From contig JAJDCD010000012.1 in assembly GCA_029261035.1 (NCBI GenBank), positions 208,719 through 272,718 of the forward strand: a DNA stretch of 64,000 nt, given 5' to 3'. Below the pieces are notes generated by a model. That model was not told the origin of the DNA. It saw only the letters and a list, made by a program, of their open reading frames with translations, and ran no database searches. The DNA is from Candidatus Omnitrophota bacterium (GTDB taxonomy: Bacteria > Omnitrophota > Omnitrophia > Omnitrophales > JACROU01). Shown in pieces: positions 42,634-51,405 of this stretch; positions within the stretch are counted from its first letter, which is position 1, and each line of letters opens with the position of its first letter. The translations under genes and the position numbers were made by a program.

Positions 42634-45204
42634 TTAAACTTCAGGGTTCTGATCCTTTTGTATCACCGTCTTATTTAATTCAAAAAGATGCGGTGATTTT
42701 TCAGCAAGAGACAATATCTCATCAAGTCCAAAAGGTGTTTTTTCTTGATTTAATTCTTTAAAAAGCCTTTCCAGAACTTCTAAATCTAAAGGCTCATCTA
42801 ATGCTAATCTCAAATCCTTTGATTGCCACTCTCGTCTTGGGCTCAAAACCCCAAGCTTAAACCGTTCAGAGTGGCGGCGATTATACCATGTTACATGTTC
42901 CTTGTCTTTATCCGTTTCAGCCTTCTGCCAGGCTGTTTTCAGGCTAGAAAATGACAAGATTTCAGCTGTTGTTCCTCTAGGAAAAGCCTCTGGATCCTTA
43001 GCGCTAGCATAGTCTAAGTCCCCATCTCTGTAGAGGTTAATTAAATCTGTAATGTAGCCTGGCTCAATTAAGGGACAATCTGCTGTAATACGAATAATCG
43101 GGTCTAACTTCCATTTATTAGCCGCTTGGTAAAAACGATCTAAAACATGATCTAAATCCCCTCGGAAGCATAGAACCCCTCTCTTCTTTGCAAAAACACT
43201 CACAGGGTCATCCGATTTTTCTTTAGAGGTCGCCAAAATCACTTGTGAAGGATGAACCACTTTCTCTAAGCGGTCCAACAAATGCTCTAAAACTGTTTTT
43301 CCTTGAATGGCTTTTAAGACTTTACCCGGAAGTCGCTCAGAACTCATTCTGGCCTGAATTACTATTCCTAATTTTTTTATTTTTTGATACCGTTTCACCA
43401 AGCAATGGATGGCCTCTATTAACCTTTCTACTTCTTTACCATCTGTAGGCCCGTAATAACTTTTAAGAAAACTTTCTTGTTCTGATTTTAATGTATTCCC
43501 TTTTTCTAAAGCTAACTTCAATTCGCTCCCTAAAAGAGCCTCCTCAGCAACATAACGAACCGGCATTTTTTCTCCAAAAGGAATATAATCAATTTTCTTA
43601 AATAAATTCACATTCACAACAGGAAGCTGATAAGCCATAGCATCCACACACACTGTTGAAGCCATATTAACCACAACATCAGAAATAGATAAAATAGAAG
43701 ATATATCATACGCATCAATAACTTGAACACTTACCCCACTTTTCAAATGTAATTGATCAAGGGTAGGCTTAAAATATTCTATCTTGTCCCCGGGATGCAT
43801 TTTAATCAAAAGAGTCGTCTCGTTAAGTTCTTCAACAGAGTTACAAATTGCTTTAAGCAACTGAATACCTTGCTCAAAGGTCAGTTTAACTTTCATCAAA
43901 CCATGATCTCCAAAACGTAATCGATTAGCAGGATAGAAAATAACTTTATGTCGTTCTGGAATACCAAGATCTTTTTTAATTCGATTCTTCTCAGAAGCGG
44001 ATTTCTGGAGAGCTTTTTTTCTTCCTGGGAAACCTGTAATCACAATATTTTTTTCCGGAATCCCCCATCGTATAAGCTGCTGCTTAGACATCTCCCCCCA
44101 GACTGCAATTTGATCGGTGGAAAAAGGCGTAAATCCTCTCTTCTGCCCTGTAATGCCATGCTGAATGACGATAGAAGGAATAAAGCAAACTCTGGCAACC
44201 TCCGCTAATATCTTATGAAAAAAAGTAACATCTTCATCCAATATCAAGGATTCAATTTTATTCCTTTTAAAAAAAGATTGAGCTTCGTCAATAAGACTTA
44301 TAGCTGATTTCCATTCATTAGAAAACAAAAGTTCAAACCGCTTCTTACAAACAGAAAATAAAGATATTTCGTTTACACAAAATAAATCTGAAGAACTTAA
44401 TAAAGTAAGAAGTTTTCCAGCTTCAATTCCCTCTGTTCTTTTTTTAGAAAGAACGAAACTACTAACCCCCTGAAAATAGTTTCTTAAGTAATATCGAGGA
44501 TTAATCACATTATTTACATAAATCCATTGAAATGGATTCTGAGAATAATCCAACAAACTCTTCCCAACCCTCGGCGAAGCCGACATTGCCACTTTAGGCT
44601 TAGTGGATGAAAACAAACCTCTAATAGCTCTTATGATTGAAAATAAAAAATAAAAACCTACGTGAAATAAGGAAGGACGATAACTAGAGGAATTTGTATT
44701 TTTTGAATCCTGAAAACTACCCACAACTTCAAAATCAACACCCTTTAACTTTGCTCTTTCTATTGCAATTCGAACAAAGTAATTTTCTCGAGCCGCAAAA
44801 AATGTCCCTTCAGCTTCTATTCCAGGAAAACAAATAATTTTCTCTGGCTTCTCCTCTTCAAAAGCACTTTCAACCGCCTTCATTTGCTTTAAAACACGAA
44901 CCCAAAAGTAATCCAAACCATGGACTAATAACTTCCCCAGAGAAACATCCCTATATTTCATTAAGCGAACACATTCAGGTCGTTCTGTCCATTCCACCGC
45001 TAATCGATTGGCCGTATCATCTACCCAAAGTTGCTCTTCCTCTGTCATCTCTTTAAATGCAACGCTTCTTGCCCCTTCAGGTAACTTTTCCTTTAAACCT
45101 AAAGGCCCTAAAACACAAAAATCTCCTAGGCTCTCCAAATTTTCCTTCAGATAAGCCTTAAAAGAATTTAACTGATTTTGATGATCCAGAATGATTAATT
45201 TCAT
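42634..45204 (-). CDS. GT-B-like glycan enzyme fused to SpsF-type cytidylyltransferase
   Basis: An 856-residue fusion. The first about 600 residues carry QHGITGQKRGFTPFSTDQIA, VWGEMSKQQLIRWGIPEKNI, LIKMHPGDK and SISDVVVNMASTVCVDAMAY. These resemble CDP-glycerol glycerophosphotransferase / polysialyltransferase-like GT-B enzymes. Residues about 612-856 form an SpsF-like domain (GIVIQARMSSERLPGK, RITADCPLIEP, FPRGTTAEI), related to CMP-nonulosonate synthetases. This could couple activation of a nonulosonic acid with its transfer. The frame is continuous with no sign of frameshift. Confidence 0.85.
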   Translation of the reverse strand: MKLIILDHQNQLNSFKAYLKENLESLGDFCVLGPLGLKEKLPEGARSVAFKEMTEEEQLWVDDTANRLAVEWTERPECVRLMKYRDVSLGKLLVHGLDYFWVRVLKQMKAVESAFEEEKPEKIICFPGIEAEGTFFAARENYFVRIAIERAKLKGVDFEVVGSFQDSKNTNSSSYRPSLFHVGFYFLFSIIRAIRGLFSSTKPKVAMSASPRVGKSLLDYSQNPFQWIYVNNVINPRYYLRNYFQGVSSFVLSKKRTEGIEAGKLLTLLSSSDLFCVNEISLFSVCKKRFELLFSNEWKSAISLIDEAQSFFKRNKIESLILDEDVTFFHKILAEVARVCFIPSIVIQHGITGQKRGFTPFSTDQIAVWGEMSKQQLIRWGIPEKNIVITGFPGRKKALQKSASEKNRIKKDLGIPERHKVIFYPANRLRFGDHGLMKVKLTFEQGIQLLKAICNSVEELNETTLLIKMHPGDKIEYFKPTLDQLHLKSGVSVQVIDAYDISSILSISDVVVNMASTVCVDAMAYQLPVVNVNLFKKIDYIPFGEKMPVRYVAEEALLGSELKLALEKGNTLKSEQESFLKSYYGPTDGKEVERLIEAIHCLVKRYQKIKKLGIVIQARMSSERLPGKVLKAIQGKTVLEHLLDRLEKVVHPSQVILATSKEKSDDPVSVFAKKRGVLCFRGDLDHVLDRFYQAANKWKLDPIIRITADCPLIEPGYITDLINLYRDGDLDYASAKDPEAFPRGTTAEILSFSSLKTAWQKAETDKDKEHVTWYNRRHSERFKLGVLSPRREWQSKDLRLALDEPLDLEVLERLFKELNQEKTPFGLDEILSLAEKSPHLFELNKTVIQKDQNPEV

Positions 45205-45244
45205 AATTGAGTCTCTAAAATAATGTTAATATCAATAGGAGTTG

Positions 45245-46714
45245 TTAAGAGCTAATTTTATATATGAGGTATTTAGAATTTTCTTCAAATAACGAATACT
45301 GGCTCTCAATATATTTTTTAAACTTCTGCTTTTTGTTAAACGTCTTTAGATCAGTAACAATATAGTAGGATGCTAGATTCTGAGACATATACTTTTTAAA
45401 CTTTTCTACCAAAGCATCATCCTCACCTTTTAGAAAAAATGCCCACCCCGTTCTATCCGCATAGTACAGCACTGCTATTGGGATAGGATGAGACACGATA
45501 ACTGTTTCATTTTCACTGCTTATTTCATCTATTCTCTCTGAGACTTCAATAATATCAACACCTTCTGGACTTGGCTGATACAAAGGTCCTGCAACATATC
45601 TAAACGACACAAGCAACGGTATGCACAAAGCAATTATAAGAACAAAGCGATTCCAATCTTTTCCTGAAAAAAAACTTTTGAAAGCTACTGCAGAAAATAC
45701 GGCTGCCGGTGGGAGTAAAGGCAATAAATAAAAAGGGTGGTCAATTGCTTTTTGTGGTAATAAAATTCCAATACTTAAAGCAAAAATAAACCAAAAATAA
45801 AAGACATTCCGTTCTTTCCATTGAGAAAATTGTAACATCCCGAAAAGAGTCAAAACAAACCCAATAGGGCTAAGAATGATCCCCCAAAATAAATTAGGGA
45901 AATCCTTCAAATAGCTAAGCGTATAGGTGAATCGTCGTTCTTCTCCGAGTTGAGTAAATAAACTGGTATGCAAACTATCAAACACCGACGATTGAAGATA
46001 AACATAAAGAAACCAGAGCATAGGAATTAAACCCATTCCTATTGCTACACCAAAAGCTTTAAGCTTCCAAGCTTTTGGATAATGGTTAGCTAAGGCTATT
46101 AAAAATACAGGTGCACAAACAATGAAATGAATCCGAAGAAGAAAGCTAAGAGAACAGAATAGAGTCCCTAGAATCAAAAGTAAATTAGAGTTTTTACCTT
46201 CTTTTGGAAGCATCAATAAATGCCCTAAAAGCAGAAAAAATAAAGCCAAACTCTCATTCATAAATGTTTGGCCCATCACCCAATTAATAGGAAAAATCAT
46301 AAAAAAGAATACCGCGAGTAAGGCTATGACTTTATCTTTCAAATATCGCATAACAATAGAATAGAAAATAAAAACAGAGGCTGTTGAAACAACAATCGAT
46401 AAGCCTTTCCCCCACACATCCATATTCCCTCCAAAGAAATGATAAAACACAGAGGTAATCAAAGATGGAATTGGGTAATAAAGAAAAACGACTGCAGGCT
46501 TCCCTTCTATAAGGTACAAGGTCTGAGGAACTAAGAGATTAGAAAAATTATTCCAAGAAAAAACTTTGGCTACCATTCCAGTAAAAGCTTGATAACCTCC
46601 AAAATAACCCGTGAAAGGGATTTGTAACGTAGTTAGTTTCAATGCCAACACAATAAGAAATGTGACAGAGACGCAAACTTTTAGAAGTTGAGTAGGAAAA
46701 GGATTAGGATTCAT
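45245..46714 (-). CDS. Membrane glycosyltransferase, ArnT/PMT-like (GT39/GT83 family)
   Basis: A 489-residue integral membrane protein with about 11-12 hydrophobic helices. The first periplasmic loop ([21 protein letters not shown]) stands where PMT/ArnT enzymes have their acidic catalytic residues, and the C-terminal about 80 residues are soluble. Such enzymes use lipid-phosphate sugars, which fits the DPM1-type gene two genes upstream. It overlaps the methyltransferase gene by 11 nt. Sugar and acceptor unknown. Confidence 0.8.
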   Translation of the reverse strand: MNPNPFPTQLLKVCVSVTFLIVLALKLTTLQIPFTGYFGGYQAFTGMVAKVFSWNNFSNLLVPQTLYLIEGKPAVVFLYYPIPSLITSVFYHFFGGNMDVWGKGLSIVVSTASVFIFYSIVMRYLKDKVIALLAVFFFMIFPINWVMGQTFMNESLALFFLLLGHLLMLPKEGKNSNLLLILGTLFCSLSFLLRIHFIVCAPVFLIALANHYPKAWKLKAFGVAIGMGLIPMLWFLYVYLQSSVFDSLHTSLFTQLGEERRFTYTLSYLKDFPNLFWGIILSPIGFVLTLFGMLQFSQWKERNVFYFWFIFALSIGILLPQKAIDHPFYLLPLLPPAAVFSAVAFKSFFSGKDWNRFVLIIALCIPLLVSFRYVAGPLYQPSPEGVDIIEVSERIDEISSENETVIVSHPIPIAVLYYADRTGWAFFLKGEDDALVEKFKKYMSQNLASYYIVTDLKTFNKKQKFKKYIESQYSLFEENSKYLIYKISS

Positions 46715-47777
46715 TTTTTATTGAAGCAGCAAGAATAGTCAAATAGTTTGAATAAGTTACTTTATCAACATTGAAATTTTGAGTTTTTATTAGCTGCAAT
46801 AATCTCTTTTTTGAAAAATGATTGATATGCCCACAACGTTTTTTATAAAGATCATCATCCGTTAAGAAACCTGTCAAAAAGCAATGGACGTTAAATAATA
46901 AATAAAAAGGGCTCATAAAGAAATCATAAGGAACATCAATAATAAAAACCCCTCCTGGTTTTAAAACACGAAATATTTCTTTTAATGCTTTCTTCGGATC
47001 ATCCAAATGTTCAAAAACATGAGAACTGATTACAATATCAACAGAATTAGATTCAAAAGGCGTGCTATACATATCCCCAGGCTGTATATCAATAAGCCTT
47101 CCCTTCTTCAACCCATACTCTAATAAGTCCTTGTTTACATCCAGCCCCGTCACCGGAAGACTTTCGGTATTCCAAGTACAAGACCCACAAGCAAAATCTA
47201 CTATTTTAGCGCCTGGCACATAATACTGATTCACGAGTTCTTGAGTTTTTTTAAAGCGCGATAAATGAAACCAAGCCCTAAAACCACCTACCTTACTTTG
47301 CGTCACCATATCATCAAAGAAGGTCCCGTCGAGGTTCTCATAGATAACCTCATCAATAGGAAGATCCACAAAAGCCCAAAAAACAACAGTGCTTAAAATA
47401 AGAAAAGAAGATAACGACATAAGTAGAGCAGCACACACTTCTGATTGCCCTTGAAAAGCGCCGTAAAACAAGGCTATCACTCCTACACCAAAAGCAAACA
47501 CAAAGAGTAACAGAGCTGCCACCCTCATGGGTTGAGTTAAAATATAATCTCGGAATGTTTTTAAGAAAAAGATATTTAATATTAAGAAGATTGCTGAATG
47601 AGCAACAAAAGAAAATGTAAATGCTTTAAATATTTCCCAATCTAAAACAGTAAAAAAATACATAAAAGAAACGTAGTTGACTAATGCACTCACAATTGTG
47701 ATTGCAGATATACCCAAACAATGTTTTGGATAAGAATCTAAAGAAGAAACAGGAGGAGACACTGTTGTTTGATTCAT
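46704..47777 (-). CDS. Four-TM domain fused to SAM methyltransferase
   Basis: A 357-residue protein. Four hydrophobic helices (about 23-44, 53-72, 82-106, 112-136) are followed by a cytosolic class I methyltransferase (about 165-357) with [20 protein letters not shown] and [20 protein letters not shown], then [15 protein letters not shown]. The membrane part resembles GtrA-type four-helix proteins in layout, but sequence similarity is not certain. It likely holds the methyltransferase at lipid-linked sugars. It ends inside the next GT gene and starts 1 nt after the DPM1-like stop, so the genes are coupled. Confidence 0.75.
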   Translation of the reverse strand: MNQTTVSPPVSSLDSYPKHCLGISAITIVSALVNYVSFMYFFTVLDWEIFKAFTFSFVAHSAIFLILNIFFLKTFRDYILTQPMRVAALLLFVFAFGVGVIALFYGAFQGQSEVCAALLMSLSSFLILSTVVFWAFVDLPIDEVIYENLDGTFFDDMVTQSKVGGFRAWFHLSRFKKTQELVNQYYVPGAKIVDFACGSCTWNTESLPVTGLDVNKDLLEYGLKKGRLIDIQPGDMYSTPFESNSVDIVISSHVFEHLDDPKKALKEIFRVLKPGGVFIIDVPYDFFMSPFYLLFNVHCFLTGFLTDDDLYKKRCGHINHFSKKRLLQLIKTQNFNVDKVTYSNYLTILAASIKNES

Positions 47778-47778
47778 C

Positions 47779-48501
47779 TTAAACTCCCTTTTGAAACAAC
47801 TTTTTATTTTTAAACCTTAAAAACCAAACAATTAGAAGAGCCTCGTAAACAATTTTCTTAGAAATCTTAGAAGTCCCGTCTTGCCTATCTGTAAACAAAA
47901 TTGGAATTTCATATAAAGAGAACCCTTTAAGCAAAGCTCGATATTTCATTTCGATCTGAAAACTATATCCATCCGAATGAATGTGATCTAACTCAATAGC
48001 CTCTAAAACTTCCTTACGATAACAAATAAACCCGCCTGTTAAATCACGAACCTGTACTCCTAAAATCCAACGAGAATATATATTCGCAAAACGGCTTAAA
48101 AGAACTCTCCAAAAAGACCAATTCACAATCTTCCCGCCTGGCATCCATCGAGATCCGACAACAATATCATAATCTTTAATACGTTTAATAAACTCAGGAA
48201 TGTAACGAGGTCTATGAGACAAATCTGCATCCATTTCAATAACCGCATCAAAACCATTTTTAATCGCCCATTTAAACCCTGCTACATAAGCAGGTCCAAT
48301 ACCCTCTTTTTTCTCTCTCAACAATAATTGGACTCGAGGCTCTGCTTGATAATGACTCTTCACAAAATCCGGGGTTCCATCTGGAGAACTATCATCAATT
48401 ACAAGAATAGAAACATCCGAATCCAACCTTAAAAGACGGTCAACTAATTTCCCGATATTATTAATTTCATTGTATGTAGGAATGCAAATAACTGTTTTCA
48501 T
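47779..48501 (-). CDS. Polyprenyl/dolichol-phosphate sugar transferase (DPM1-like GT2)
   Basis: A 240-residue GT2 enzyme with [41 protein letters not shown] and the catalytic [22 protein letters not shown] and [17 protein letters not shown] follow. It makes polyprenyl-phosphate-mannose or a related sugar donor for the membrane GT39-type enzymes around it. The ATG at 48501 shares its A with the TAA of the upstream methyltransferase gene (TAATG). It lacks the C-terminal TM pair of ArnC/GtrB-type proteins, like the soluble DPM1 type. Confidence 0.9.
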   Translation of the reverse strand: MKTVICIPTYNEINNIGKLVDRLLRLDSDVSILVIDDSSPDGTPDFVKSHYQAEPRVQLLLREKKEGIGPAYVAGFKWAIKNGFDAVIEMDADLSHRPRYIPEFIKRIKDYDIVVGSRWMPGGKIVNWSFWRVLLSRFANIYSRWILGVQVRDLTGGFICYRKEVLEAIELDHIHSDGYSFQIEMKYRALLKGFSLYEIPILFTDRQDGTSKISKKIVYEALLIVWFLRFKNKKLFQKGV

Positions 48502-49406
48502 TATGATTTTTTCTTCCCTATGACCATCACACGGTTTTGCATGTTGAAAATTCTTCCAAATAAAAGAATTATTTTTGCAACAAAATTTTCCCATGGTTTC
48601 AGCTGATACTTATCAATATCCGTACTGGAATGAAAAGCATCTACAGATTCAAATTGATTCATTTCTAAAAGCTGAGATAACGTTTCCGCTGTATAGTATG
48701 TAATATGTTCTAAAAAATAGAGTTTATTCATACCTGTTTTAAAATTTTTTCCGCTCAATCGATAAAGAAACGTAGATAACCATTGAAGAAAACTGGCATC
48801 GTTCGGTGTTGCAAGCAACAGCAGCCCACCTGGGTTGAGCATCGCACATGCTTCTTTGACGAAATAATGTGGATCTTGTTGATGTTCTATAACATCAAGC
48901 ATCGCAACCACATCATACTTCTTATCCTTCGGGATGTTTTCTTCAAATAACCCAGCATCTAAATCTAAATCAAACTTTTCTTTAGCCAGCACGGCATTTT
49001 GTTTACTTGAGTCAATTCCCCCAACCTGCCAACCTCTACTTTTTGCCAAAGCTAAAAAAAAGCCATTCCCATATCCCACTTCATAAATCGATTTATCAAC
49101 AAAGGAAGGTGAGTGTTTCTCTAAGCGTTTGAGCTCTGTTTCAAACTCATCTCGAGTCTTCGTTTTCTTGTTCAAGTCCCCGTACTCGTAATAACCATCG
49201 TGATAGCTGTGCATTTCCTTAAGCTGGTCGGATGACTGATAAGCATCCACCATACTATCCGCCCCTAAGCATGGATCCAAATATCTCAAATTGCACTCGC
49301 TGCAGGAATAACAAACTGTTTCCTTAGTAGGGAAAATCAATACCCTTTCCTTAGAGTGACACAAAGGACATGCCCCTAAACGATCTAACTTTATATCCAA
49401 TTCCAT
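48501..49406 (-). CDS. Zinc-ribbon SAM-dependent methyltransferase
   Basis: A 301-residue paralogue of the 36201 and 57506 genes. N-terminal CPLCHSKERV...CYSCSECNLRYLDP zinc-ribbon, SAM motif YEVGYGNGFFLALAKSRGW, then VVAMLDVIEHQQDPHYFV and LLLATPNDASF. It is translationally coupled to the DPM1-like gene. Likely methylates a sugar or lipid-linked intermediate. Acceptor unknown. Confidence 0.86.
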   Translation of the reverse strand: MELDIKLDRLGACPLCHSKERVLIFPTKETVCYSCSECNLRYLDPCLGADSMVDAYQSSDQLKEMHSYHDGYYEYGDLNKKTKTRDEFETELKRLEKHSPSFVDKSIYEVGYGNGFFLALAKSRGWQVGGIDSSKQNAVLAKEKFDLDLDAGLFEENIPKDKKYDVVAMLDVIEHQQDPHYFVKEACAMLNPGGLLLLATPNDASFLQWLSTFLYRLSGKNFKTGMNKLYFLEHITYYTAETLSQLLEMNQFESVDAFHSSTDIDKYQLKPWENFVAKIILLFGRIFNMQNRVMVIGKKKS

Positions 49407-49547
49407 GAATCCTTACCCCAAATATGTTTTTTAGCCTTAAAGGGCCTATGCCCCTATATATAATGACGGCTTAAAAATAAGCTTAGTATGCTAACATACC
49501 CCTATATTACTGGCAATCTTTTATCTAAGTACAATAGCCTGGTTAAC

Positions 49548-51401
49548 TTATAAGATTTCGTATAACCTGTATTGGGTCTTATTCTTAGGATTTTCGGACG
49601 GATTAAAGGTAATCTGCTTTACCTCATTAAATACACTGCTATTTAGGATTTGGCTCTGCAAGGAAGACGCTTCCTCATCTGTTTTACTTAATATATTTGA
49701 TAAGAGTAAAATGTGAGTATAACCCTCCAATTTAATTTGTTGGATCAACCCCTTCTCTCGATTCTGCTTTTTGCTTAAATAAATTTTAAGCCGATCCGTA
49801 TTACGATCTACATAAAATAGCTTCACTTCTTGGCTTAAAATTTTTGCGTCTTCGGGCAATTCTTGATTAATCCATTGAGCCATCTCATAACTTCTCTCAT
49901 TTTGATTTAAATACTCCACAGAAGATTCTACCCCTAAAGCAACTTTCCAATCGGACTTCAAGAAATAAGCCGCAAACAAAACACATACCCCAATGTAAAT
50001 CAATAAAAGAATTCTTAAAATATTTATAAAAAAAATGGGAACAATCTCTTCTATTTCTTGATATGTATACACCATTAATAAACACAGCACGGGTAATACA
50101 GGAAAAAAGAATCTTAAATTTTGAGGTCCAAAAAACCAAAGACCCCAATAAGAAAAGAAAACTAGGAGCGCAAACCGAACTAAAGGTGTCATTTTCCGAA
50201 AAAATACTAAAAAACATGGAATGATTAATAGAAAAATAGGACCTAACTGATTCCCCATCCCCCCAAACTGATTTGGGTGCATAATCATATTCCATGGCAA
50301 GAGAACAAAAGCAACCCATCCCTTACCCATACCATGTTTTGCTAGATCATATGAAGAGCTCTCTAATCCAAACCAAGAAGAAAAATATGGAAAGAATGGA
50401 TTTCCTGTATAAATATAAGCTCGAATGTACCAGACACAAGAAACTAAAAGAGCAATGATAAATACAACACAAAAAGATTTAAGAAACCGAAGCTTATTGG
50501 CCTTCAAAGATATAAGCCCATAGGCCATAGCAATACTCAAAACTCCAATAGCCATAATCAGCTTGATACCAAAGCCATAACCGACAAAGCACCCCGCTAA
50601 GAGGTACCAACCCATGTTCTTCGACTCAATCCCCCTCCAAACAGCATAAAAAATAAGAAACAAAAAGCAAGTCATAGCAACGTCATTATTTGCTGTTGGC
50701 ATTTGATGAAATATGCCAGGGATACTCAAAAATAAAGCTGTCGCTAATAACGAAGGAAATAATTTTAATTCGTTTTTGACCAACGTATAGATTCCAAATG
50801 CTGTAATCACACCAAACCCCCAATGAAAAAGCTGGGCGCATTCAGGGCCACGCAAAGCCAAACCTAACGTATAAAACATTTCCATAAAAAATGGAAATAC
50901 TGAATTAGCGGTATAGGGCAAAAACTCAATACTGTGATTCAACAAGAACCGTTTTGGTAATTCCAAATGATAGATTAAAGGATCGTTGTCAATAGGCGGC
51001 GTCAAAGATTTTAAATAAACTAAATAAACAATCAAAATGGATGCGGCCACAAAAAGAGAACTCAAAATCCCTCTATCACTTATTTGCCAATCTTTTCGAA
51101 GGGCTTCAACTAATTCTCGACATAAAACCCCCGATCTTTTCACAACACAAAAAAACAAGAAAAGAAAGATTGAAAAAATTAAAAGTGGATACAAAACATG
51201 CGCTAGCCCCAGAGGTAAAATAATCAAAGGAATAAACCCCAACCCCAACCCTACAGAAAAAAGACACTCTTCCTTAATATTAGAGAACTCTAACTTCAGC
51301 ATTTTTAAAAGAATGTTTCCAGAACCCAGACAGATAAAAAAAACACACAGGACGGTAAATAAATCAGCAAAACTTGATAAAAGATGTTCCAACATCACCA
51401 T
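49548..51401 (-). CDS. Membrane glycosyltransferase (GT-C fold, PMT-like)
   Basis: A 617-residue integral membrane protein with about 13 hydrophobic helices. The loop PPIDNDPLIYHLELPKRFLL has the acidic residues expected near TM1-2 of PMT-like transferases. A soluble C-terminal region of about 130 residues includes ELPEDAKILSQEVKLFYVDR, a pattern common in bacterial GT39-like proteins. It starts 4 nt after the YfhO-like gene. Substrates unknown. Confidence 0.8.
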   Translation of the reverse strand: MVMLEHLLSSFADLFTVLCVFFICLGSGNILLKMLKLEFSNIKEECLFSVGLGLGFIPLIILPLGLAHVLYPLLIFSIFLFLFFCVVKRSGVLCRELVEALRKDWQISDRGILSSLFVAASILIVYLVYLKSLTPPIDNDPLIYHLELPKRFLLNHSIEFLPYTANSVFPFFMEMFYTLGLALRGPECAQLFHWGFGVITAFGIYTLVKNELKLFPSLLATALFLSIPGIFHQMPTANNDVAMTCFLFLIFYAVWRGIESKNMGWYLLAGCFVGYGFGIKLIMAIGVLSIAMAYGLISLKANKLRFLKSFCVVFIIALLVSCVWYIRAYIYTGNPFFPYFSSWFGLESSSYDLAKHGMGKGWVAFVLLPWNMIMHPNQFGGMGNQLGPIFLLIIPCFLVFFRKMTPLVRFALLVFFSYWGLWFFGPQNLRFFFPVLPVLCLLMVYTYQEIEEIVPIFFINILRILLLIYIGVCVLFAAYFLKSDWKVALGVESSVEYLNQNERSYEMAQWINQELPEDAKILSQEVKLFYVDRNTDRLKIYLSKKQNREKGLIQQIKLEGYTHILLLSNILSKTDEEASSLQSQILNSSVFNEVKQITFNPSENPKNKTQYRLYEIL

Positions 51402-51405
51402 AAGA

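Noticed and set aside
49897-50319. Minus-strand ORF of 140 codons inside the 49548-51401 gene
   Set aside because: Out-of-frame overlap within a real membrane-protein gene, no start signal and no family features.
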